The notes under the pieces: generated by a model
Told to the model about the DNA's origin: nothing
The model's database searches: none
The model's input: only the letters and a program-made list of their open reading frames with translations
DNA from: Gammaproteobacteria bacterium
GTDB lineage: Bacteria; Pseudomonadota; Gammaproteobacteria; Steroidobacterales; Woeseiaceae
NCBI GenBank assembly: GCA_009937525.1
Contig: JAACFE010000001.1
Location: forward strand, 61,000 to 124,999
Length of the DNA stretch: 64,000 bases
Direction of reading: 5' to 3'
Shown: piece after piece, positions 57,515-64,000 of the stretch
How the letters are laid out: the number at the start of each line of letters is the position of its first letter
Numbering within the stretch: position 1 is the first letter of the stretch
Program-made: the position numbers and the translations under genes

Positions 57515-58432
57515 ATGTCGATCAGCCGCACTCTGCGGGCGCTGGCCGCCACGATTGTCGTGCTCATCGTTGCGGCGTGGTGGTTCACGCGTCCGCAGAC
57601 GATCGCGGAGGCGGACCTCCCCGATCACCGGGCCGACGCGTCGGCGGGCGAGCGAATCTTCTGGGCGGGTGGCTGTGCGTCCTGCCACGCGAGTCCGGTA
57701 AACGGCAAGCGGGCAAAGGGCGACGACAAGCTGTTGCTGGGCGGTGGTTTGGAGCTCGAAACGCCGTATGGCGTGTTCCGCGTGCCGAACATCTCGGCCC
57801 ATACCGATGACGGTATCGGCGGATGGGCCCTGGTGGACTTCGTCAACGCAATGCAGCGCGGCGTAAGCCCCGATGGCCGGCATTACTACCCGTCATTCCC
57901 GTACGCCTCGTATGCCCGCATGCCGGTGGAGGATGTCATCGATCTGAAGGCATTTCTCGATACGCTGCCGTCCGTCGCCGGCCGTGTCGAGGCACACAGC
58001 CTCGGATTCCCGTGGCTCCTGAGGCGTGGAGTCGGCGTCTGGAAGCGCCGATACCTCGATACCGAACCATTGACGCCGGGGGTGTCGCCGACGCTCGTCG
58101 AGCGTGGCCGCGTGCTCGTCGAGGGAGCTGGCCATTGCGGAGAATGTCACACCCCCCGCGACCGTCTGGGCGGACTGATGCGCGAGCGCTGGCTTGGCGG
58201 TGCGCCCAACCCGGAGGGCAAGGGCAGAGTCCCGAATATCACGCCGGGCGGCGAGAACATCGCCGAATGGTCGGCCGCCGATATCGCGTATTATCTGGAA
58301 ACGGGGTTCACGCCGGAGTTCGACACGGTTGGCGGCCCGATGGTGGCCGTACAGGAAAATATGGCAAAGCTGAGTGCCGAGGACCGGGCTGCGATTGCCG
58401 CTTACCTCAAAGCCGTGCCGGCTGTGAAATGA
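57515..58432 (+). CDS. diheme cytochrome c, membrane-anchored
   Basis: A 305-residue protein with an N-terminal membrane anchor (about 8-24) and two class I cytochrome c domains. Heme motifs are CASCH (54-58) and CGECH (208-212). The layout resembles the cytochrome subunits of periplasmic alcohol or aldehyde dehydrogenases, which pass electrons to oxidases, yet no dehydrogenase gene is adjacent. Partner unknown; the neighbouring cytochrome c' suggests a shared electron-transfer role. Confidence 0.9.
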   Translation: MSISRTLRALAATIVVLIVAAWWFTRPQTIAEADLPDHRADASAGERIFWAGGCASCHASPVNGKRAKGDDKLLLGGGLELETPYGVFRVPNISAHTDDGIGGWALVDFVNAMQRGVSPDGRHYYPSFPYASYARMPVEDVIDLKAFLDTLPSVAGRVEAHSLGFPWLLRRGVGVWKRRYLDTEPLTPGVSPTLVERGRVLVEGAGHCGECHTPRDRLGGLMRERWLGGAPNPEGKGRVPNITPGGENIAEWSAADIAYYLETGFTPEFDTVGGPMVAVQENMAKLSAEDRAAIAAYLKAVPAVK

Positions 58433-58461
58433 TTCGATACGGACAGTGAAGACAGGCGTCA

Positions 58462-58947
58462 ATGACTGAAACCAGGGAAGAAAGAGTCTCCGTGCTCTTC
58501 GTCTGTATGGGCAATATCTGCCGTTCGCCAACCGCGGAGGGCGTGTTTCGTCATCACGTTGCCGAGGCGGGACTCGAAGAATCGTTCGAGATCGATTCCG
58601 CGGGCACGCATGCGTATCACGTCGGCGAAGCGCCCGACAGGCGCGCGCAGGAGGCGGCGGCACGGCGCGGGTTTTCGCTCGCCGACATTCGTGCACGGCG
58701 GGTGGGACGCGAGGACTTCGAGCGCTTCCATTACATCATTGCGATGGACCAGGACAACCTCGTCATGCTGCACGAGCAGGCGGACGCGGCGCATCGCGAG
58801 AAGATTCGCCTGTTCCTGGAGTTCGGATCCGGGCCCGAGACGGAGGTCCCGGATCCGTATTACGGAGGCGCAACCGGTTTCGAACGCGTTCTCGATCTTG
58901 TCGAAGACGCCTCGCGAGGGCTGCTCGAAAGCCTCAGGCAGCGCTAG
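58462..58947 (+). CDS. low-molecular-weight protein tyrosine phosphatase
   Basis: A 161-residue phosphatase with the P-loop VCMGNICRS (nucleophile Cys15, Arg21) near the N-terminus and the general-acid DPYYGG motif near 131. Members dephosphorylate bacterial tyrosine kinases or arginine-phosphorylated proteins; no kinase gene is in view. It is tail to tail with rne, overlapping it by four bases. Confidence 0.94.
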   Translation: MTETREERVSVLFVCMGNICRSPTAEGVFRHHVAEAGLEESFEIDSAGTHAYHVGEAPDRRAQEAAARRGFSLADIRARRVGREDFERFHYIIAMDQDNLVMLHEQADAAHREKIRLFLEFGSGPETEVPDPYYGGATGFERVLDLVEDASRGLLESLRQR

Positions 58948-61685
58948 CCGGATTCCCTCGGTGTTTCGCCTTCGCTGCCGGAGTCAGCGTCACGCTTGGG
59001 CTCGGGCGGCGTGTCCTGCTTGACCACTTCCGGCAGGTGCACCGGCTCCCACGGCAGCAGACGACCCTCGGGTTTGGCAGCAGGCTTCGCCTCGTCGGAG
59101 CCGTTGCCGGATTTCGTTTCGGGTTTGCCTGCGTCACCGGGACCGGTCTTCGGTTTTCCTTCGCTGTCGGCCGCAGTGCCGCTTTTCGGCATCGCTTCGA
59201 CCGGTGTTGCAGCGCTGGCGGTCCCGGCCGCGGCTGCAGCCACCGCGCTGTCCTTGCGGCTGCCTGCATCCGGCGTGCTGTCCTTGCGGCTGCCTGCATC
59301 CGGCGCGCTGTCCTTGCGGCTGCCTGCATCCGGCGCGCTGTCCTTGCGGCTGCCTGCATCCGGCGCGCTGTCCTTGCGGCTGCCTGCATCCGGCGTGCTG
59401 TCCTTGCGGCTGCCTGCATCCGGCGCGCTGTCCTTGCGGTTGCCTGCATCCGGCGTGCTGTCCTTGCGGCTGCCTGCATCCGGCGTGCTCTCTTTGCCGA
59501 CGGCTGTTTTTTCGGGGCTGCCTGACTCGCCGGCGGCTTGTCGCCGTCGAGACTGAGCCGGTGCTGCCGCGACTTTCTCGGCGACCGCCTCGTCCCGCGG
59601 TTTCGGGACTTCCTGTACCGCCTCCGCGGTCGGTTCGCCGGCCTGCGTCTGGCTCTCCTGCGCGGGCTTGTCGGCGCTACGCCGGCGCCGCCGTCCACCG
59701 CGCGAGCGACGCGTCCTGGTACCGCGCCTGCCGTCTTCGCGGGACTCGTCACCTGCGGCGTCGGAGGCTTGTGGCGCCTGCTTCTGCGCTTCCGGAGATC
59801 TGCCCGACTCTTTGCCGGCAGTCTTCTTCTTGGCCTTCTTCTTGGTCTTCTTCTTGGTCTTCTTTTTCGAGGCTCGCTGCGCCTCGTCCTTGCGCGTTTC
59901 GCTGCGGCGCCCGCGTTGCGGCTTGCCGCTTTCGCGCGCTCCTGACTTGCCGCTCTTCTTGCCGCGCCGGGCGGCCTGCGACTTCTTCTTCTTCGCGGTC
60001 TCCTTGCCGTCGCCGCCGAACAGTGACTTCAGCCAGTCCCAGAACCCCGGCTTTTCGGGCTCCGTGCGCGTTGGCGCCGGCGTCTTTGGCTCTATCTTGC
60101 CGATCGCGGCCTGCTCGGCGACTGCACGCTCCTGCATCGACGAAGGCACTTCGAGTTCCGTCTCCGCTTCCGCGAGCGTGTAGCTGACGCCGGCGTTCTC
60201 GGGCAGTTCGGCCTGATCGTCACGGACACGACGTACGTCGTAGTGCGGCGTCTCGAGCGCCGAGTTAGCGACCAGGATGACCTGCGTGTCATGTCGCGTC
60301 TCGACGCTCCGTACCCAGTCGCGTTTCTCGTTCAGGAGGTAGGTCGCGACCTCGACGGGCAACTGGGCAATCACCTTGACCGTGCGTTCCTTGCGCGCTT
60401 CTTCACCAACGATACGCAGTATCGCCAGTGCGAGCGATTCAACGCTGCGAATCGTGCCGAAGCCCGAGCAGCGCGGACAGGTATGGTAGCTGGACTCGCC
60501 GAGCGAAGGCCGGAGCCGCTGCCGCGACATTTCCAGCAGTCCGAAGCGCGTGATCTTGCCGATCTGTACGCGGGCTCGATCCTGTCGCACGGCTTCGCGA
60601 AGCCGGTTTTCGACCGCGCGCTGGTTCTTCTGCGGTCCCATGTCGATGAAGTCGATCACGATCAGCCCGCCCAGGTCGCGGATGCGAAGCTGGCGGGCGA
60701 TTTCGTCGGCCGCCTCCAGGTTGGTGTTCAGCGCGGTCGCCTCGATGTCTCCGCCCTTCGTCGCCCGGGCCGAGTTGATGTCGATGGACACCAGCGCTTC
60801 GGTGTGGTCGATGACGATACTGCCGCCCGACGGGAGCGTCACGTTGTGGGCGAATGCTGACTCGATCTGGGACTCGATCTGGAATCGGGTGAAGAGCGGC
60901 ACCGGATCGGAATACAGCTTCAGCTTGCGCAAATTATGCGGCATTACCTGCTCGACGAATTCGGCGGCTTCCTTGTACGTTGCCTCGTCGTCGATCAGGA
61001 TCTCGCCGATCTCGTTCGTGAGGTAATCGCGCAGCGCGCGTACGACGGCGTTGCTCTCGCGATAGATCAGGAACGGCGACGGGCGCTGCAGCACGACGTT
61101 GAGAATCGCATGCCATACGGCCAGCAGGTTCTCGAGGTCCCAGGCGAGCTCCTCGGCGCTGCGATCGATTCCTGCCGTCCGCAGGATGACGCTCATGCCG
61201 TCCGGCACCTCGATTGCCGACAGCGACTGCCGGGCCAGATCACGATCGGAACCGATGATGCGCCGTGACACGCCTCCGGAACGCGCCTTGTTGGGTTTGA
61301 GGACGATGAAGCGGCCGGCCAGGCTGACGTAGGTCGTCAGAGCGGCACCCTTGCTGCCGCGTTCCTCCTTGTCGATCTGGACGACGATGTCCTGTCCTTC
61401 TCTCAGAACCTCCCGAATATTGGGTTTCGAGCCGGACTCGACATCCTTGACGAAGTATTCGCTGGAGATTTCCTTCAGCGGCAGGAACCCGTGCCGCTCG
61501 GCACCGTACTCGACGAACGCGGCTTCGAGACTCGGCTCGATGCGCGTGATTTTGCCCTTGTAGATGTTGGCTTTCTTGCGTTCGCTCGCGGGTCCTTCGA
61601 TATTCAGGTCATAAAGGCGCTGGCCGTCGACCATCGCCATGCGCAACTCTTCTTCCTGAGTTGCATTGATCAGCATTCTTTTCAT
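58944..61685 (-). CDS. rne: ribonuclease E
   Basis: Main mRNA-decay and rRNA/tRNA-processing endonuclease. The 913 residues contain the N-terminal catalytic half: S1 domain ([32 protein letters not shown]), the DNase I-like site with [23 protein letters not shown], and the zinc-link CPRCSGFG. The C-terminal half is a low-complexity scaffold with Lys runs, Arg-rich stretches and eight copies of a KDSxPDAGxR decapeptide. Enolase, an expected degradosome partner, is encoded at 3.5 kb. Confidence 0.97.
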   Translation of the reverse strand: MKRMLINATQEEELRMAMVDGQRLYDLNIEGPASERKKANIYKGKITRIEPSLEAAFVEYGAERHGFLPLKEISSEYFVKDVESGSKPNIREVLREGQDIVVQIDKEERGSKGAALTTYVSLAGRFIVLKPNKARSGGVSRRIIGSDRDLARQSLSAIEVPDGMSVILRTAGIDRSAEELAWDLENLLAVWHAILNVVLQRPSPFLIYRESNAVVRALRDYLTNEIGEILIDDEATYKEAAEFVEQVMPHNLRKLKLYSDPVPLFTRFQIESQIESAFAHNVTLPSGGSIVIDHTEALVSIDINSARATKGGDIEATALNTNLEAADEIARQLRIRDLGGLIVIDFIDMGPQKNQRAVENRLREAVRQDRARVQIGKITRFGLLEMSRQRLRPSLGESSYHTCPRCSGFGTIRSVESLALAILRIVGEEARKERTVKVIAQLPVEVATYLLNEKRDWVRSVETRHDTQVILVANSALETPHYDVRRVRDDQAELPENAGVSYTLAEAETELEVPSSMQERAVAEQAAIGKIEPKTPAPTRTEPEKPGFWDWLKSLFGGDGKETAKKKKSQAARRGKKSGKSGARESGKPQRGRRSETRKDEAQRASKKKTKKKTKKKAKKKTAGKESGRSPEAQKQAPQASDAAGDESREDGRRGTRTRRSRGGRRRRRSADKPAQESQTQAGEPTAEAVQEVPKPRDEAVAEKVAAAPAQSRRRQAAGESGSPEKTAVGKESTPDAGSRKDSTPDAGNRKDSAPDAGSRKDSTPDAGSRKDSAPDAGSRKDSAPDAGSRKDSAPDAGSRKDSTPDAGSRKDSAVAAAAAGTASAATPVEAMPKSGTAADSEGKPKTGPGDAGKPETKSGNGSDEAKPAAKPEGRLLPWEPVHLPEVVKQDTPPEPKRDADSGSEGETPRESG
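59251..59490 (-). repeat. 30-bp tandem repeat, eight copies, inside rne
   Basis: Eight head-to-tail 30-base units (plus strand TCCTTGCGGCTGCCTGCATC plus ten bases) run in frame through the RNase E scaffold and encode KDS(A/T)PDAG(S/N)R. Copies differ only at one T/C site (Thr/Ala) and single substitutions, so expansion is recent. A ninth, degraded copy follows at its 5' protein end (GKES). Confidence 0.95.
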
Positions 61686-62123
61686 AGTGCCCTACTTGTA
61701 GCGTATCTGAGGGCAGCGAATCGGAGCGGGCTGGCAGGGCAGAGGTCATCTTGGCCGGGCGAACAGGAGTACGACGCTTCGTCGCACCGTGCCCGATACT
61801 TGAATAACTCTTGTTATGGACGCGGTCCGTCGGGACCGGGTCCTGCGAAATAAATTTCATTGTTTCCCTGCGGTTTTGCCGCGCTGGCGCTTGCCGAATT
61901 CCGTACTCGCTGCCAGTGGAATCCAGTCACGGTTAATCGTGACCGTTTCGGATCTCGCTCAAGCGCGGGATCCGTTGGTAAATGTCTGTAAAATGGCTTT
62001 CTCAACAGGCGGCTGTCCCGGATTGGAGGCCGCATAAGCTTTCGGCGAGGCTCGACAGAGGTCCGCGACCCATCGCCGGGGGCTAAATATAACACACCGC
62101 GGCAACCCATCAAGTTATTGATC
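61686..62123. other. 438-bp region upstream of rne and rluC (divergent)
   Basis: No gene supported. By analogy with E. coli, where a long rne leader lets RNase E control its own mRNA, the minus-strand part next to rne may be a structured 5' UTR; it contains a hairpin CGACG/CGTCG near 61780. The part near rluC has AT-rich patches (TTGGTAAATGTCTGTAAAAT; CTAAATATAAC) that could hold promoters. ORFs read across it have no family features. Confidence 0.5.
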
Positions 62124-63098
62124 ATGCAGAGAAAGTCCCCGAAGCAGGGCGGCGGCCGCGTCGCCGGCGTAAGAAGGGTCCGAATCGATACGGACGGCGC
62201 CGGTCAGCGGGTCGACAACTTCCTGCACCGCGAGCTGCCCGGCGTGCCCAGGAGCAGGGTCTACCGGCTGTTGCGGCGTGGAGAAGTCCGCGTCAACGGC
62301 GGCCGCGTACGGGCCGATTATCGGCTGGAAGCCGGTGACGAGGTACGGATTCCGCCCGTGCGTGTTCGCGAGGAGGGGGCCCCGCCCCCTGCCGGGCAGG
62401 CGGCAGCGATCATCGATCACGTTCTGTACGAGGACAGGCGGCTGCTGGTGATCGACAAGCCGACGGGCATTGCGGTCCATGGAGGCAGCGGCATCAGTCA
62501 CGGCGCCATAGAACTGATCCGCACCGCGCGACCCGACCTCAGGGAATTAGCGCTCGTGCACCGGCTCGACCGCGAGACCTCGGGTTGCCTGGTCATGGCC
62601 AAGAAGCGAAGTGCGCTGCGGTCGTTGCACGAGAAGTTCCGCCAGGGCGTCGTCGAGAAGAATTACCTGGCGCTGGTGGTCGGCGACTGGCAGCTCGGCG
62701 AACAGCTTATCGACAAGCCGTTACTGGTCACTCATCGGAAGGGCGGCGAGCGTCACGTTATCGTCAGCCACGAGGGCAAGCCTGCGCAAACCCGGGTGCG
62801 TCTTTCCAGGACCTACCGCGACTTCAGCCTCGTCCAGTGTTCACCGCTGACCGGCCGCACGCACCAGATTCGCGTACACCTGCAGAGTGTCGGCTTTCCG
62901 ATCGCCGGAGACGACAGGTACGGGGATGCCGGCGCGAACGAGCGCCTGAAGAGGCTGGGGCTGCCGCGACTCTTTCTGCATGCGCAGTCGATTTCGTTTC
63001 CGGACGAGCACGGCAATGAGCTGCATTTCGCGGCGCCGCTGCCCGACGATCTCGATCGCTTCCTGGGCCGCCTGCAGGAGCGCGCCTCGGCGCGCTGA
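62124..63098 (+). CDS. rluC: ribosomal large subunit pseudouridine synthase C
   Basis: Makes pseudouridines in 23S rRNA (positions 955, 2504 and 2580 in E. coli). The 324 residues have an N-terminal S4 RNA-binding domain (RVDNFLHRELPGVPRSRVYRLLRRGEVRVNGGR) and the RluA-type catalytic motif HRLDRETSG (Asp149). GRTHQIRVHLQSVGFPIAGDDRYG follows. It is divergent from rne, the standard arrangement. Its last codons (ERASAR) lie in a partial REP-like element. Confidence 0.94.
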   Translation: MQRKSPKQGGGRVAGVRRVRIDTDGAGQRVDNFLHRELPGVPRSRVYRLLRRGEVRVNGGRVRADYRLEAGDEVRIPPVRVREEGAPPPAGQAAAIIDHVLYEDRRLLVIDKPTGIAVHGGSGISHGAIELIRTARPDLRELALVHRLDRETSGCLVMAKKRSALRSLHEKFRQGVVEKNYLALVVGDWQLGEQLIDKPLLVTHRKGGERHVIVSHEGKPAQTRVRLSRTYRDFSLVQCSPLTGRTHQIRVHLQSVGFPIAGDDRYGDAGANERLKRLGLPRLFLHAQSISFPDEHGNELHFAAPLPDDLDRFLGRLQERASAR

Positions 63099-63213
63099 CC
63101 GTCGCGGTTCGAGAACCGCTCCTACAGCTTGTAGGAGCGTACCTCGCCGCACTGCTGGTCGCGGTTCGAGAACCGCTCCTACAGCTTGTAGGAGCGCGCC
63201 TCGGCGCGCGATC
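63075..63213. repeat. REP-like palindromic elements in tandem (2.5 copies)
   Basis: Two 56-57-base units (63101-63157 and 63158-63213) begin GTCGCGGTTCGAGAACCGCT and contain three stems: CGGTTC/GAACCG, CTCCTACA/TGTAGGAG, and GCGCGCC/GGCGCGC in the second unit. The tail of a third unit (63075-63098) forms the end of rluC, including its stop. TGTAGGAGCG followed by a GC-rich hairpin resembles the REP elements of Pseudomonas and Stenotrophomonas. Confidence 0.85.
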
Positions 63214-63238
63214 GCGGGCCCGACGATGCAGCCGAGCG

Positions 63239-63832
63239 TCACGGCAGCAGGTAGCCCAGTTCCAGCAGCCGGTCCGAAATCCAGATCATGGGCAGGCCGA
63301 TGAGTGCCGTCGGATCGTCGGTCTTCACGGACTCGAACAGCAGGAAGCCCGCACCTTCGAGCTTGAAACTGCCGGCGCAGTCATAAGGCTCGTCGAGTCT
63401 CAGGTAGGCCTCCGCGAGTCGCCGGTCGAATTCGCGGAAGTGCACGATCGTTTCGTCCGTGTGTTCGTAGCGCTTGCGCGTCACGGGATCCAGCATGCAG
63501 ACCGCGGTAAGGAACCTTACCGACTTGCCGGAAGCGGCCAGCAGCTGCTCGACTGCTTTCTGGTGACTGCCGGGTTTGCCCAGAACCCGGCCGTCGAGCA
63601 CCGCGAGCTGGTCCGCGCCGATGATCAGCGCGTTGCGCGAGCTGGCAGACACGGCCTCGGCCTTGGCTCGCGCGAGGTGGCGGGCCAGCTCGTCCGGTCC
63701 CAGGCCCTCGGTATTGTGCTCGTCGACGTCCGGCGCCACGGCCTCGAATTCGACGAGGAAACGGTCCAGCAGGTCGCGCCGGTAAGGCGACGACGAGGCG
63801 AGCAGAATGTCAGGCGCGGTAGGGTTTTGCAT
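63239..63832 (-). CDS. Maf-family nucleotide pyrophosphatase (YceF type)
   Basis: A 197-residue house-cleaning enzyme that hydrolyses modified nucleotides; the YceF branch acts on 7-methyl-GTP. Motifs are LASSSPYRRDLL, the conserved Glu/Asp region IIGADQLAVLDGRVLGKPG and the C-terminal LIGLPM. Its neighbourhood (rluC, yceD) supports the YceF branch over YhdE. Probably co-regulated from the divergent region before yceD. Confidence 0.92.
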   Translation of the reverse strand: MQNPTAPDILLASSSPYRRDLLDRFLVEFEAVAPDVDEHNTEGLGPDELARHLARAKAEAVSASSRNALIIGADQLAVLDGRVLGKPGSHQKAVEQLLAASGKSVRFLTAVCMLDPVTRKRYEHTDETIVHFREFDRRLAEAYLRLDEPYDCAGSFKLEGAGFLLFESVKTDDPTALIGLPMIWISDRLLELGYLLP

Positions 63833-63913
63833 AAAAAAATCAGGTGCTTGGGCTCAAAAACCCGCAGTTTACCCAGTTTGCGGCGGAACACCGATATTTT
63901 TCGCCGCGGTTCT

Positions 63914-63942
63914 TTGACAGGCGCCGCCCGTGTCCTTATCAT
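63914..63942 (+). promoter_or_regulatory. promoter of yceD
   Basis: Perfect -35 TTGACA (63914-63919), 17-base spacer and -10 TATCAT (63937-63942). Transcription would begin near 63949, only about three bases before the yceD ATG. Confidence 0.65.
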
Positions 63943-63951
63943 GCGCGCGCC

Positions 63952-64000
63952 ATGGGCAATCCGCTGCGAGTTCGCCGCCCCGTAGCCGAACTGGCGGCTA
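63952..64000 (+). CDS. yceD: YceD (DUF177) family protein, N-terminal fragment cut by window end
   Basis: The frame from ATG 63952 reads MGNPLRVRRPVAELAA and runs off the window. Position opposite maf and the usual order maf/yceD-rpmF-plsX-fab suggest YceD, which affects 23S rRNA accumulation. Only 16 residues are visible, so the call rests mainly on context. A second ATG at 63941 is in another frame and closes after 14 codons. Confidence 0.6.
   Translation, partial: MGNPLRVRRPVAELAA

Noticed and set aside
59251..59490. Possible CRISPR-like array
   Set aside because: The 30-base units are directly adjacent without spacers and are in frame within rne, so this is a coding tandem repeat.
59037..60187. 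Long plus-strand ORFs opposite rne, with repeated [14 protein letters not shown] peptides
   Set aside because: They are antisense frames kept open by the GC-rich 30-bp repeat; they have no ribosome binding site, no family features and lie wholly within rne.
61814..62125. Minus-strand ORF of ~100 residues before rne
   Set aside because: No recognisable domain, low-quality composition, and it occupies the probable rne leader and rluC promoter zone.
63101..63130. tRNA-like GGTTCGAGAACC (T-arm resemblance)
   Set aside because: The string is part of a REP-like stem; no acceptor, D or anticodon arms are present around it.

Overview
The window reads as chromosomal DNA of a high-GC (roughly 60-65 % by eye) free-living, aerobic, diderm gammaproteobacterium. 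Supporting features are the blocks pyrG-kdsA-eno-ftsB, truD-surE-pcm-yqaA-nlpD-rpoS, rpoE-rseABC, lepA-lepB-rnc-era-recO-pdxJ-acpS, lolCED, comEC-exbBD-msbA-lpxK-kdsB and rne/rluC/maf/yceD, plus sdhE, ygfX and csiV. An RpfE-type gene next to recJ and REP-like GTAGGAGCG palindromes suggest a lineage near Xanthomonadales or uncultured marine relatives such as Woeseiales. That placement is inference. Many genes use GTG or TTG starts. I see no phage, insertion sequence, CRISPR array, rRNA or tRNA gene.

Layout. 1-10.6 kb: end of tilS, CTP and Kdo synthesis, enolase, division protein FtsB, RNA modification and protein repair genes, ending in rpoS. 10.6-16.4 kb: Mth938-like gene, RpfE-type gene, recJ, frameshifted prfB, lysS. 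16.4-21.7 kb: ygfZ and a complete succinate dehydrogenase operon that carries two assembly factors (SDHAF4-like and SdhE). 21.8-24.8 kb: sigma-E and its regulators. 24.9-35.6 kb: a long housekeeping run from lepA to nagZ and a degenerate GGDEF gene. 35.5-40.7 kb, minus strand: csiV, mfd and a small secreted protein. 40.9-51.6 kb: lipoprotein sorting, ComEC, ExbBD and LPS export/synthesis.

52.4-56.9 kb is the most distinctive part and looks like a light/oxidative DNA-damage island. It holds a MerR-family regulator whose promoter contains 11-bp-spaced TTGTCTAGA repeats, a second promoter flanked by a TTTTGTCTA/TAGACAAAA palindrome, a ~100-nt highly structured RNA ending in a perfect intrinsic terminator, two micro-proteins, a photolyase-like protein with apparently swapped domains, a secreted glutathione peroxidase, a DUF2256 protein and endonuclease VIII. 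57-64 kb: two c-type cytochromes, a low-molecular-weight phosphatase, RNase E with a tandem-repeat tail, rluC, maf and the start of yceD.

Two families of dispersed palindromic repeats occupy intergenic space (6.15-6.23, 39.96-40.14 and 63.08-63.21 kb), and their stems show compensatory changes. Three genes (msbA, sdhE and the Tat micro-protein) appear to begin at AUC or AUU codons behind well-placed ribosome binding sites.
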